64,000 nucleotides of DNA from Streptomyces sp. 1-11. Its GTDB lineage: Bacteria; Actinomycetota; Actinomycetes; Streptomycetales; Streptomycetaceae. The number at the start of each line of letters is the position of its first letter. Position 1 is the first letter of the stretch. Positions 24,716 to 33,308 of this stretch are shown piece by piece. The position numbers and the translations under genes are program-made. The stretch lies in the NCBI RefSeq assembly GCF_007176755.1, contig NZ_BJTV01000016.1, positions 1 through 64,000 of the forward strand, given 5' to 3'. Below the pieces are notes generated by a model that saw only the letters and a program-made list of their open reading frames with translations, had not been told where the DNA came from and did not search any database.

Positions 24716-25528
24716 TCAGACGCGGGGGTGCTGGAAGTCCTCCTCACGGGGCCGGTGCACCGGCAGCCACCGCTGTGCGTAGGCCACCGCGTCCGCCACC
24801 GGGAACAGGCGCGCGTCGGCCGCGCCCACCGTCCCGCGGACGACGGGGCGGTCCCGTTCGAAGTCGTGGCCCAGCTCGTCGAAGCGGTCCGAGGTGATGG
24901 ACACCTCGGTCACCGTCTCCCAGCCGCCGTCCGGCGCCGGCCGTCCCACCCGCACCAGGGGAGCCGGTATGCGGTACTCCGCCAGGTGGAAGCTGGTGCA
25001 GGCGTCGTAGCCCGCGCCGAGCAGCAGCACCCGGGCGCCGAGCCGTTCCAGCCGGGCCAGCGGGCTGCGCTCGCCGAGCCGGCAGTCGCGGGAGTGTCCG
25101 TCGAGGACGCCGGCCGCGCGGGGGCCGAGTGCGGCGAAGGAGGTCTGCGGATGCGCGCTGCGCAGGGCGCCCGGCCAGGTCCGCACGGTCTCCGGTATCA
25201 CGCCGACCCCGCGCGAGGGGGTGATCGCGGGGTCGTAGGGCGGCATGGTGGCGCGGATGCGGTCCCACCACTCCTCGGGCACCGGCGGGTTCCCCCACAC
25301 CGCCGGGTCGGACTGGTCGCCGGACTGGGTGGGGACGACGAGCGTGCCGGCCGGACCGAGCGCGTCGAGGAGTGCCCGGACGACGGCGACGGCGCCTCCG
25401 TTCACCCAGCCGAGGGAACTCAGCGAGGAGTGCACCAGGAGCGTCTCGCCGCTCGCGACACCCAGTCGGCGCAGCGCCGCGGCGATGCCGTCACGGGTGA
25501 GGAGCGGGCCGGCAGGGGGTGTGGACAT
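24716..25528 (-). CDS. Aminoglycoside 3-N-acetyltransferase family protein
   Basis: The 270-residue protein has the AAC(3) family pattern: LLVHSSLSSLGWVNGG, GTLVVPTQSG, PSRGVGVIPETVRTWPGALRSAHPQTSFAALGP and LLLGAGYDACTSFHLAEYR, which hold the acetyl-CoA and catalytic His regions. Family members acetylate aminoglycosides; antibiotic makers often carry silent or housekeeping relatives, and YokD-like ones have no proven drug activity. I start at ATG 25528 rather than 25633, since the extension is low complexity and would run into the suf promoter region. Confidence 0.88.
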   Translation of the reverse strand: MSTPPAGPLLTRDGIAAALRRLGVASGETLLVHSSLSSLGWVNGGAVAVVRALLDALGPAGTLVVPTQSGDQSDPAVWGNPPVPEEWWDRIRATMPPYDPAITPSRGVGVIPETVRTWPGALRSAHPQTSFAALGPRAAGVLDGHSRDCRLGERSPLARLERLGARVLLLGAGYDACTSFHLAEYRIPAPLVRVGRPAPDGGWETVTEVSITSDRFDELGHDFERDRPVVRGTVGAADARLFPVADAVAYAQRWLPVHRPREEDFQHPRV

Positions 25529-25625
25529 GGTCCCGGAGTCTTGCCGACGAGGGTGCCCGGCGCCAGTGGATTGCCTGGCCGCGGGCCGGGGACGATCGAT
25601 CAGAAGATCGTTTCCGCAGGTCGGA

Positions 25626-25639
25626 TTAGGCATGCCTAA
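25626..25639. promoter_or_regulatory. Palindrome TTAGGCATGCCTAA upstream of sufR
   Basis: A perfect 14-bp palindrome lies in the divergent gap between the acetyltransferase and sufR. TTAGG...CCTAA half-sites recall the IdeR/DmdR iron box, but the spacing is 4 instead of 9 bases. It sits about 37 bases upstream of the sufR -35. Confidence 0.4.
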
Positions 25640-25675
25640 GTGATGCAGGGCACCGGAGGGTGATCCGGACGGCGC

Positions 25676-25705
25676 TTGTCAGTCCCCGAGGAATTACGCA
25701 ACAAT
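25676..25705 (+). promoter_or_regulatory. sufR promoter
   Basis: TTGTCA (25676-25681) and AACAAT (25700-25705) are separated by 18 bases. The start codon GTG 25712 lies six bases beyond the -10, so transcription and translation should begin together (leaderless). The -10 lies inside the SufR operator. Confidence 0.7.
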
Positions 25706-25712
25706 GGCGTTG
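25699..25712. promoter_or_regulatory. SufR operator CAAC-N6-GTTG
   Basis: CAACAATGGCGTTG matches the CAAC-N6-GTTG palindrome reported for SufR of Streptomyces avermitilis. It covers the -10 and the first base of the sufR start codon. Bound repressor would exclude RNA polymerase, and the whole suf operon would be controlled from here. Confidence 0.85.
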
Positions 25713-26473
25713 TGAAAAACGTCGGCGAGGCTCGGGAGACCCCGGTGGGGACCCCCCAGGAGGAGCTCGCGACCGGGGAGCGCTCGACGCGCAACCGGGT
25801 CGCGCGGTCCATCCTGGACCACGGCCCGTCGACCGTCGCCGAGCTGGCCGGACGGCTGGGTCTGACCCAGGCCGCCGTACGCCGCCACCTGGACGCGCTC
25901 GTCGCCGACGACGTCGTGGAGGCCCGGGAGCAGCGGGTCTACGGCGCGCGCACGCGCGGGCGGCCCGCCAAGGTGTTCGCGCTCACCGACTGCGGCCGGG
26001 ACGCCTTCGACCAGTCGTACGACAAGCTCGCCGCCGAGGCGCTGCGCTGGATCGCCGAGCGGGAGGGCGGCCCGGAGGCGGTCGCCGCCTTCGCCCGGGC
26101 CCGGTTCGCCGCGCAGGCGAGGGCGTACCGCGAGGCGATCGAGGGCGTCGGCCCCGACCGGCGCGCCGAGGCACTGGCCAAGGCCCTGAGCGCGGACGGG
26201 TACGCTGCTGCGGCGCGCAGCGCGCCCCTCCCGCAGCAGGGCGAGCAGCTCTGCCAGCACCACTGCCCGGTCGCGCACGTGGCGGAGCAGTTCCCGCAGC
26301 TGTGCGAGGCGGAGACGGAGATCTTCGCCGAGCTGCTGGGTACCCATGTGCAGCGGCTGGCGACCATCGCGCACGGCGACGGCGTCTGCACGACGTTCAT
26401 CCCCAAGATTTCGAAGTCCGATCACCAGAGCCACCAAGCATCTGCAAGCACGTCCGGGAGGAACCCCGCATGA
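25712..26473 (+). CDS. sufR: SufR, Fe-S cluster-sensing repressor of the suf operon
   Basis: The 253-residue protein has a winged helix (residues about 25-90, VAELAGRLGLTQAAVRRHLDALVADDVVE, TRGRPAKVFALT). A C-terminal cysteine set follows, Cys181-x3-Cys185-x12-Cys198 and Cys226, suited to a [4Fe-4S] cluster. Known SufR proteins repress suf genes while the cluster is intact and release DNA when it is lost. GTG 25712 is chosen because promoter, operator and codon fit a leaderless start. The stop overlaps the sufB start (ATGA). Confidence 0.93.
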   Translation: MKNVGEARETPVGTPQEELATGERSTRNRVARSILDHGPSTVAELAGRLGLTQAAVRRHLDALVADDVVEAREQRVYGARTRGRPAKVFALTDCGRDAFDQSYDKLAAEALRWIAEREGGPEAVAAFARARFAAQARAYREAIEGVGPDRRAEALAKALSADGYAAAARSAPLPQQGEQLCQHHCPVAHVAEQFPQLCEAETEIFAELLGTHVQRLATIAHGDGVCTTFIPKISKSDHQSHQASASTSGRNPA

Positions 26474-27891
26474 CGCTCCCCACGGAGACTGCCCACCCCG
26501 AACTCGAGGGCCTGGGCAAGTACGAATACGGCTGGGCCGACTCCGACGTGGCCGGCGCCTCTGCGAAGCGCGGCCTGAACGAGGACGTGGTCCGGGACAT
26601 CTCGGCGAAGAAGAGCGAGCCGGAGTGGATGACCAAGCTCCGCCTCAAGGGCCTGCGCCTGTTCGAGAAGAAGCCCATGCCGAACTGGGGCTCGGACCTG
26701 TCGGGCATCGACTTCGACAACATCAAGTACTTCGTGCGCTCCACGGAGAAGCAGGCGGAGTCCTGGGAGGACCTGCCCGAGGACATCAAGAACACGTACG
26801 ACAAGCTCGGCATCCCGGAGGCGGAGAAGCAGCGCCTCGTGGCCGGTGTCGCGGCCCAGTACGAGTCGGAGGTCGTCTACCACCAGATCCGTGAGGACCT
26901 GGAGGAGCAGGGCGTCATCTTCCTCGACACCGACACCGCGCTGAAGGAGCACCCGGAGCTCTTCAAGGAGTACTTCGGCACGGTCATCCCGGTCGGCGAC
27001 AACAAGTTCGCTTCGCTGAACAGCGCCGTGTGGTCGGGCGGCTCCTTCATCTACGTGCCGAAGGGCGTGCACGTGGAGATCCCGCTCCAGGCCTACTTCC
27101 GCATCAACACGGAGAACATGGGCCAGTTCGAGCGGACCCTGATCATCGTCGACGAGGGTGCCTACGTGCACTACGTCGAGGGCTGCACGGCCCCGATCTA
27201 CAAGTCGGACTCGCTGCACAGCGCGGTCGTCGAGATCATCGTCAAGAAGAACGCCCGCTGCCGCTACACGACCATCCAGAACTGGTCGAACAACGTCTAC
27301 AACCTGGTCACCAAGCGCGCCGTGGCCTACGAGGGCGCGACCATGGAGTGGATCGACGGCAACATCGGCTCCAAGGTGACGATGAAGTACCCGGCCGTCT
27401 ACCTGATGGGCGAGCACGCCAAGGGCGAGACCCTGTCCATCGCCTTCGCCGGCGAGGGCCAGCACCAGGACGCCGGCTCCAAGATGGTCCACATGGCGCC
27501 GAACACCTCGTCCAACATCGTCTCCAAGTCGGTGGCGCGCGGCGGCGGCCGCACCTCCTACCGCGGCCTGGTCGAGATCGGCGAGGGCGCCGCGGGCTCC
27601 AAGTCCAACGTGCTGTGCGACGCGCTGCTGGTCGACACCATCTCCCGCTCCGACACCTACCCCTACGTGGACGTCCGCGAGGACGACGTGTCCATGGGCC
27701 ACGAGGCGACCGTCTCCAAGGTCTCCGAGGACCAGCTCTTCTACCTGATGAGCCGCGGTCTGTCCGAGTTCGAGGCGATGGCGATGATCGTGCGGGGCTT
27801 CGTCGAGCCGATCGCCAAGGAGCTCCCCATGGAGTACGCCCTCGAGCTCAACCGGCTGATCGAGCTGCAGATGGAAGGCGCGGTCGGCTGA
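26470..27891 (+). CDS. sufB: Fe-S cluster assembly scaffold SufB
   Basis: The 473-residue core scaffold works with SufC and SufD to build Fe-S clusters from persulfide sulfur and iron. It has the SufB beta-helix pattern (AVWSGGSFIYVPKGVHVEIPLQAYFRIN, YVEGCTAPIY, KNARCRYTTIQNWS, HMAPNTSSNIVSKSVARGGGRTSYRGL) and the C-terminal SRGLSEFEAMAMIVRGF helix. No intein is present, unlike many mycobacterial SufB genes. ATG 26470 overlaps the sufR stop, with GGAGG upstream. Confidence 0.97.
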   Translation: MTLPTETAHPELEGLGKYEYGWADSDVAGASAKRGLNEDVVRDISAKKSEPEWMTKLRLKGLRLFEKKPMPNWGSDLSGIDFDNIKYFVRSTEKQAESWEDLPEDIKNTYDKLGIPEAEKQRLVAGVAAQYESEVVYHQIREDLEEQGVIFLDTDTALKEHPELFKEYFGTVIPVGDNKFASLNSAVWSGGSFIYVPKGVHVEIPLQAYFRINTENMGQFERTLIIVDEGAYVHYVEGCTAPIYKSDSLHSAVVEIIVKKNARCRYTTIQNWSNNVYNLVTKRAVAYEGATMEWIDGNIGSKVTMKYPAVYLMGEHAKGETLSIAFAGEGQHQDAGSKMVHMAPNTSSNIVSKSVARGGGRTSYRGLVEIGEGAAGSKSNVLCDALLVDTISRSDTYPYVDVREDDVSMGHEATVSKVSEDQLFYLMSRGLSEFEAMAMIVRGFVEPIAKELPMEYALELNRLIELQMEGAVG

Positions 27892-27950
27892 GACCCGTCC
27901 CGGACAGCAGCCAGCAATTTCTGACGTAGGAAGAGAGCAGACCGACAGCC

Positions 27951-29135
27951 ATGGCTGAGGCTCAGAACATCCCCGTGGGCTCCACCACCGCGGGCCAGAT
28001 CGCGGTGGCCGCCGAGTCGACCGTCGCCACGCGCATGAGCGCGCCCCCGTCCTTCGACGTGGCGGACTTCCCGGTCCCGCACGGCCGCGAGGAGGAGTGG
28101 CGGTTCACGCCGCTGGAGCGCCTGCGCGGCCTGCACGACGGCACCGCCGTCGCCAACGGCGCGGGCGTGAAGGTCGCCGTCGAGGCCCCCGAGGGCGTGA
28201 CCGTCGAGACCGTCGGCCGCGACGACGCGCGGATCGGCAGGGCCGGCACCCCGGTGGACCGGGTCGCCGCCCAGGCGTACTCGGCGTTCGAGCAGGCCGG
28301 CGTGGTCACCGTCCCCAAGGAGACGGTGCTCACCGAGCCGATCCGCATCGCCGTGCAGGGCGAGGGCGGGGTCGCCTTCGGCCACCAGGTGATCGAGCTG
28401 GGCGCCTTCGCCGAGGCCGTCGTGGTCATCGACCACACCGGTGACGCGGTCCTCGCGGCCAACGTCGACTACCTCCTGGGCGACGGCGCCAAGCTGACCG
28501 TCGTCTCCGTCCAGGACTGGGACGACAAGGCCGTCCACGTGGCCCAGCACAACGCGCTGATCGGCCGGGACGCCTCCTTCAAGTCCGTCGTCGTCACCTT
28601 CGGCGGCGACGTGGTCCGGCTGCACCCGCGTGTGGAGTACGCCGGTCCCGGCGGCGAGGCCGAGCTGCTGGGCGTGTACTTCACCGACTCCGGGCAGCAC
28701 CAGGAGCACCGCCTGCTGGTCACCCACAACACCCCGCACTGCAAGTCCAACGTCGTCTACAAGGGCGCGCTCCAGGGCGAGGACGCGCACGCGGTCTGGA
28801 TCGGCGACGTGCTCATCGAGGCCGCCGCCGAGGGCACCGACACCTACGAGATGAACCGCAACCTCGTCCTCACGGACGGCGCGCGCGTCGACTCGGTGCC
28901 GAACCTGGAGATCGAGACCGGCGAGATCGTCGGCGCCGGACACGCCTCCGCCACCGGCCGCTTCGACGACGAGCAGCTCTTCTACCTGATGGCCCGCGGC
29001 ATCCCCGAGCAGGACGCCCGCCGCCTGGTGGTCCGCGGCTTCTTCGCCGAGCTGGTCCAGCAGATCGGTGTCGCCGACATCGAGGAGCGCCTGCTCGCCA
29101 AGATCGAGGACGAGCTGGAGGCCTCGGTCGCATGA
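27951..29135 (+). CDS. sufD: Fe-S cluster assembly protein SufD
   Basis: The 394-residue paralogue of SufB forms the SufBC2D complex. The N-terminal half is divergent. The C-terminal half keeps HPRVEYAGPGGEAELLGVYF, HCKSNVVYKGAL, GARVDSVPNLEIETGEIVGAGHASATGRFDDEQLFYLMARGI. It starts at ATG 27951 behind AGGAAGAGAG, 59 bases after sufB, and its stop overlaps the ferredoxin start (ATGA). Confidence 0.96.
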   Translation: MAEAQNIPVGSTTAGQIAVAAESTVATRMSAPPSFDVADFPVPHGREEEWRFTPLERLRGLHDGTAVANGAGVKVAVEAPEGVTVETVGRDDARIGRAGTPVDRVAAQAYSAFEQAGVVTVPKETVLTEPIRIAVQGEGGVAFGHQVIELGAFAEAVVVIDHTGDAVLAANVDYLLGDGAKLTVVSVQDWDDKAVHVAQHNALIGRDASFKSVVVTFGGDVVRLHPRVEYAGPGGEAELLGVYFTDSGQHQEHRLLVTHNTPHCKSNVVYKGALQGEDAHAVWIGDVLIEAAAEGTDTYEMNRNLVLTDGARVDSVPNLEIETGEIVGAGHASATGRFDDEQLFYLMARGIPEQDARRLVVRGFFAELVQQIGVADIEERLLAKIEDELEASVA

Positions 29136-29452
29136 CGTCGTTCGTACGCGCCTGTGGGCTGAGTGAGCTGGAAGAGGACACCCCGAAGCGGGTGGAACTC
29201 GACGGCACGCCGGTCTCGGTCGTGAAGACCGAGGGCGAGGTGTTCGCCATCCATGACATCTGTTCGCACGCGAACGTCTCCCTCTCCGAGGGCGAGGTGG
29301 AGGACTGCCAGATCGAGTGCTGGCTGCACGGTTCCTCCTTCGACCTGCGCACCGGCAAGCCGTCCGGCCTTCCCGCGACGCGCCCCGTCCCCGTTTACCC
29401 CGTAAAGATCGAAGGGGACGACGTTCTCGTCTCCCTCACCCAGGAGTCCTGA
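29132..29452 (+). CDS. Rieske [2Fe-2S] ferredoxin in the suf operon
   Basis: The 106-residue non-haem Rieske-type ferredoxin has the complete ligand set, Cys44-x-His46 and Cys63-x2-His66 (CSHANVSL ... CWLHGSSFDL). It resembles small ferredoxin components of dioxygenases. It lies between sufD and sufC with an ATGA overlap on one side and seven bases on the other, so it is an integral member of the operon. An electron-transfer role in cluster assembly is plausible but not shown by sequence. Confidence 0.93.
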   Translation: MTSFVRACGLSELEEDTPKRVELDGTPVSVVKTEGEVFAIHDICSHANVSLSEGEVEDCQIECWLHGSSFDLRTGKPSGLPATRPVPVYPVKIEGDDVLVSLTQES

Positions 29453-29459
29453 GGCACCC

Positions 29460-30220
<761 letters not shown>

Positions 30221-30224
<4 letters not shown>

Positions 30225-31477
30225 CGCAACTGCCGGGCCTCCTCGACACCGAGGCGATCCGCAAGGACTTCCCCATCCTGGACCGCGCGGTCCACGACGG
30301 CCGGAAGCTCGTGTACCTGGACAACGCGGCGACCTCCCAGAAGCCGCGCCAGGTACTGGACGCCCTGAGCGAGTACTACGAGCGCTACAACGCCAACGTC
30401 CACCGCGGTGTGCATGTGCTCGCCGAGGAGGCCACGGCGCTGTACGAGGGCGCGCGCGACAAGGTCGCCGAGTTCGTCAACGCGCCCAGCCGTGACGAGG
30501 TGATCTTCACCAAGAACGCCTCCGAGTCGCTGAACCTCGTGGCGAACATGCTGGGCTGGGCCGACGACCCCTACCGGGTGGACCACGAGACCGAGATCGT
30601 CATCACGGAGATGGAGCACCACTCCAACATCGTGCCGTGGCAGCTGCTGGCGCAGCGCACGGGCGCGAAGCTGAAGTGGTTCGGCCTCACCGACGACGGC
30701 CGGCTCGACCTGTCCAACATCGACGAGGTCATCACCGAGAAGACGAAGATCGTCTCCTTCGTGCTGGTGTCCAACATCCTGGGCACGGTCAACCCGGTCG
30801 AGGCGATAGTCCGCCGCGCCCAGGAGGTGGGCGCGCTGGTCTGCGTCGACGCCTCGCAGGCCGCGCCGCACATGCCGCTGGACGTCCAGGCCCTCCAGGC
30901 CGACTTCGTGGCCTTCACCGGCCACAAGATGTGCGGCCCGACCGGCATCGGTGTGCTCTGGGGCCGCCAGGAGCTGCTGGAGGACCTGCCTCCGTTCCTC
31001 GGCGGCGGCGAGATGATCGAGACGGTGTCGATGCACTCCTCGACCTACGCCCCGGCGCCGCACAAGTTCGAGGCAGGCACGCCGCCGATCGCCCAGGCGG
31101 TCGGTCTCGGCGCGGCCATCGACTACCTGAACTCCATCGGCATGGACAAGATCCTCGCCCACGAGCACGCGCTCACCGAGTACGCGGTGAAGCGGCTCGC
31201 CGAGGTGCCGGACCTCAGGATCATCGGCCCGACCACGGCCGAGGACCGGGGCGCCGCGATCTCGTTCACGCTGGGCGACATCCACCCGCACGACGTGGGC
31301 CAGGTCCTCGACGAGCAGGGCATCGCGGTACGCGTGGGCCACCACTGCGCGCGGCCCGTCTGCCTGCGCTACGGAATTCCCGCGACCACGCGAGCGTCGT
31401 TCTATCTGTACTCCACGCCGGCGGAGATCGACGCTCTGGTCGACGGCCTGGAGCACGTACGGAACTTCTTCGGCTGA
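30221..31477 (+). CDS. sufS: Cysteine desulfurase SufS
   Basis: The 418-residue PLP enzyme takes sulfur from cysteine as a persulfide for SufU and SufBCD. Seen are YLDNAATSQKP, the PLP-lysine segment FTGHKMCGPTGIG and the persulfide-forming cysteine in VGHHCARP (Cys376). GTG 30221 overlaps the sufC stop. The class II desulfurase shape with a short catalytic loop matches partnership with a zinc-type SufU encoded next. Confidence 0.97.
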
Positions 31478-31495
31478 CAGGGACGAGCGGATCGC

Positions 31496-31963
31496 ATGAA
31501 GCTGGACTCGATGTACCAGGAAGTCATCCTGGACCACTACAAGAACCCGCACGGGCGGGGCTTGCGGGATGGCGACGCCGAGGTGCACCACGTGAACCCG
31601 ACGTGCGGCGACGAGATCACCCTCCGAGTGAAGTACGACGGCACGACGATCGAGGACGTCAGTTACGAGGGCCAGGGCTGTTCGATCAGCCAGGCCTCCG
31701 CCTCCGTGCTGAACGAGCTGCTGGTCGGCAAGGACCTGTCCGACGCGCAGAAGATCCAGGAGACCTTCCTGGAGCTGATGCAGTCCAAGGGCAGGATCGA
31801 GCCGGACGACGCCATGGAGGAGGTGCTGGAGGACGCGGTCGCGTTCGCCGGCGTCTCCAAGTACCCGGCCCGGGTCAAGTGCGCCCTCCTGAGCTGGATG
31901 GCGTGGAAGGACGCGACGGCCCAGGCGCTGGACGGCGCCGACGCCGAAAGGAAGACCGCATGA
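31496..31963 (+). CDS. sufU: SufU, sulfur-transfer partner of SufS
   Basis: The 155-residue IscU-like protein has the zinc/sulfur ligands Cys37 (NPTCGD, with Asp39), Cys62 (GQGCSIS) and Cys129 (VKCALL). The insertion between the second and third ligands marks SufU, which accepts sulfur from SufS rather than acting as a scaffold. It lies 18 bases after sufS and overlaps the next gene by ATGA. Confidence 0.95.
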   Translation: MKLDSMYQEVILDHYKNPHGRGLRDGDAEVHHVNPTCGDEITLRVKYDGTTIEDVSYEGQGCSISQASASVLNELLVGKDLSDAQKIQETFLELMQSKGRIEPDDAMEEVLEDAVAFAGVSKYPARVKCALLSWMAWKDATAQALDGADAERKTA

Positions 31964-32292
31964 GCGACACCGTGGAGATGAAGCCCGCCTCTGAGGAGGA
32001 GCTTCGCGAGGCCCTGATGGACGTGGTCGACCCCGAGCTGGGTATCGACGTCGTCAACCTGGGCCTGATCTACGGCATCCACGTCGACGACGCGAACATC
32101 GCGACCATCGACATGACCCTGACGTCCGCGGCCTGCCCGCTGACGGACGTCATCGAGGACCAGGCCAAGTCCGCCACGGACGGCCTGGTCAGTGAGTTGC
32201 GCATCAACTGGGTCTGGATGCCGCCGTGGGGCCCCGACAAGATCACGGACGACGGGCGCGAGCAGCTTCGCGCGCTCGGCTTCAACGTCTGA
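31960..32292 (+). CDS. sufT: SufT-type metal-sulfur cluster biosynthesis protein
   Basis: The 110-residue MIP18/DUF59-family protein has the DPELGIDVVNLGLIYGI motif and the single conserved cysteine in TSAACPLTDV. SufT-like proteins help mature Fe-S enzymes under high demand in other Gram-positive bacteria. It is the last suf gene, with GAAAGGAAG before its ATG inside sufU and a strong terminator 14 bases after the stop. Confidence 0.92.
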   Translation: MSDTVEMKPASEEELREALMDVVDPELGIDVVNLGLIYGIHVDDANIATIDMTLTSAACPLTDVIEDQAKSATDGLVSELRINWVWMPPWGPDKITDDGREQLRALGFNV

Positions 32293-32305
32293 CGCAGCGC
32301 CTCGC

Positions 32306-32340
32306 GAAGGGGGCCGCGGCCGTGTGCCGCGGCCCCCTTC
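32306..32340. terminator. Terminator of the suf operon
   Basis: A perfect 15-bp stem (GAAGGGGGCCGCGGC and its complement) with a 5-nt loop lies directly after the sufT stop. Confidence 0.88.
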
Positions 32341-32370
32341 CGTATGTCCGGGGCCGGGCGGCGGGGCCGA

Positions 32371-32388
32371 TGTGTACGCTCGTACACA
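32371..32388. promoter_or_regulatory. TetR operator over the SMR pump start
   Basis: TGTGTACG-CT-CGTACACA is a perfect 18-bp palindrome whose last base is the A of the pump's ATG. It contains TACGCT (32375-32380), a -10 placed seven bases before that ATG. The linked TetR protein is the natural ligand. Confidence 0.8.
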
Positions 32389-32708
32389 TGGGATATCTGT
32401 GGCTCGCCGGCGCCATCGCCGCCGAAGTCGCCGCGACGACGGCGATGAAGTACAGCGAGGGGTTCAGCAGGCCGCTGCCGTCCCTGGTGACGGCACTGGG
32501 CTACGTCGTCGCCTTCGCGCTGCTCGCCCGGACCCTGCGCACCGTGTCCATCGGCACGGCGTACGCGATCTGGTCGGGCGCCGGGACCGCGACCATCGCC
32601 GTCATCGGCCTGACGCTGTTCGGGGAGGGGCTGAGCACCGCCAAGGTGGCCGGGATACTCCTGATCGTCTCCGGCGTGGTGGTCCTCAACCTGGGCGGTG
32701 CGCACTGA
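32388..32708 (+). CDS. Small multidrug resistance (SMR) family transporter
   Basis: The 106-residue four-helix membrane protein has the essential Glu13 in helix 1 (GAIAAEVAATTAMKYSEGF) and the helix 3 motif AYAIWSGAGT of EmrE/SugE-type pumps. It should exchange protons for cationic compounds or guanidinium. The start at ATG 32388 is supported by a leaderless -10 and by the operator that covers it. Its stop shares a base with the start of the TetR gene (TGATG). Confidence 0.93.
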   Translation: MGYLWLAGAIAAEVAATTAMKYSEGFSRPLPSLVTALGYVVAFALLARTLRTVSIGTAYAIWSGAGTATIAVIGLTLFGEGLSTAKVAGILLIVSGVVVLNLGGAH

Positions 32709-33244
32709 TGCCCCGCCGTCACGACCCCGGCCGGCGCCAGCGCATCATCGACGCGGCGCTGCGGGTGGTGGGGGAGAAGGGCATCGCCGGGCTCAGCCAC
32801 CGCACGGCCGCCGCCGAGGCGGACGTCCCGCTCGGTTCCACGACCTACCATTTCGCCACCCTCGACGACCTCCTGGTGGCCGCTCTGGAACAGGCCAGCG
32901 AGGGGTTCGGCGACGTGCTCGACGCCGACGGGATCCTCGCGGACCCGGACGCCGACCTCGCGGCGGGCCTCGCCCGCGTCCTCGGCGAGTGGCTGGGAGC
33001 CGATCGGCCCGGGGCGGAGCTGGAGTACGAGCTGTACCTCGCCGCGCTCAGACGCCCCGCCCTGCGTCCCGTCGCCGCGGACTGGACGCGCCGGACGGCC
33101 GCGCGGCTGGCCGGGCGCACCGATCCGGACACGGCGCGGGCGCTGCTCGCGCTGATGGACGGCATCTGCCTCCAGGTCCTGCTCACCGGCGGTTCCTACG
33201 ACGAGGAGCACGCGCGCACCGCGCTCGCCCGGCTGATCCGCTGA
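32708..33244 (+). CDS. TetR-family repressor of the SMR pump
   Basis: The 178-residue protein has the N-terminal helix-turn-helix RIIDAALRVVGEKGIAGLSHRTAAAEADVPLGSTTYHFATLDDLL. Its C-terminal ligand domain is of the type in which VP-GSTTYHF is followed by an aliphatic core. It is co-transcribed with the pump and probably represses both through the 18-bp palindrome at the pump start, with a pump substrate as inducer. The function is inferred from linkage. Confidence 0.9.
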   Translation: MPRRHDPGRRQRIIDAALRVVGEKGIAGLSHRTAAAEADVPLGSTTYHFATLDDLLVAALEQASEGFGDVLDADGILADPDADLAAGLARVLGEWLGADRPGAELEYELYLAALRRPALRPVAADWTRRTAARLAGRTDPDTARALLALMDGICLQVLLTGGSYDEEHARTALARLIR

Positions 33245-33295
33245 GGCCGCGCCCGGCACATGAGACACGGTTCGCTCCGGCGCCCCCGTCCACGT

Positions 33296-33301
33296 TAGGT
33301 T
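33296..33301 (+). promoter_or_regulatory. Leaderless -10 of dapD
   Basis: TAGGTT lies exactly seven bases before ATG 33309. No ribosome site is present, so dapD should be translated from a leaderless message. Confidence 0.55.
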
Positions 33302-33308
33302 TTGCCAC

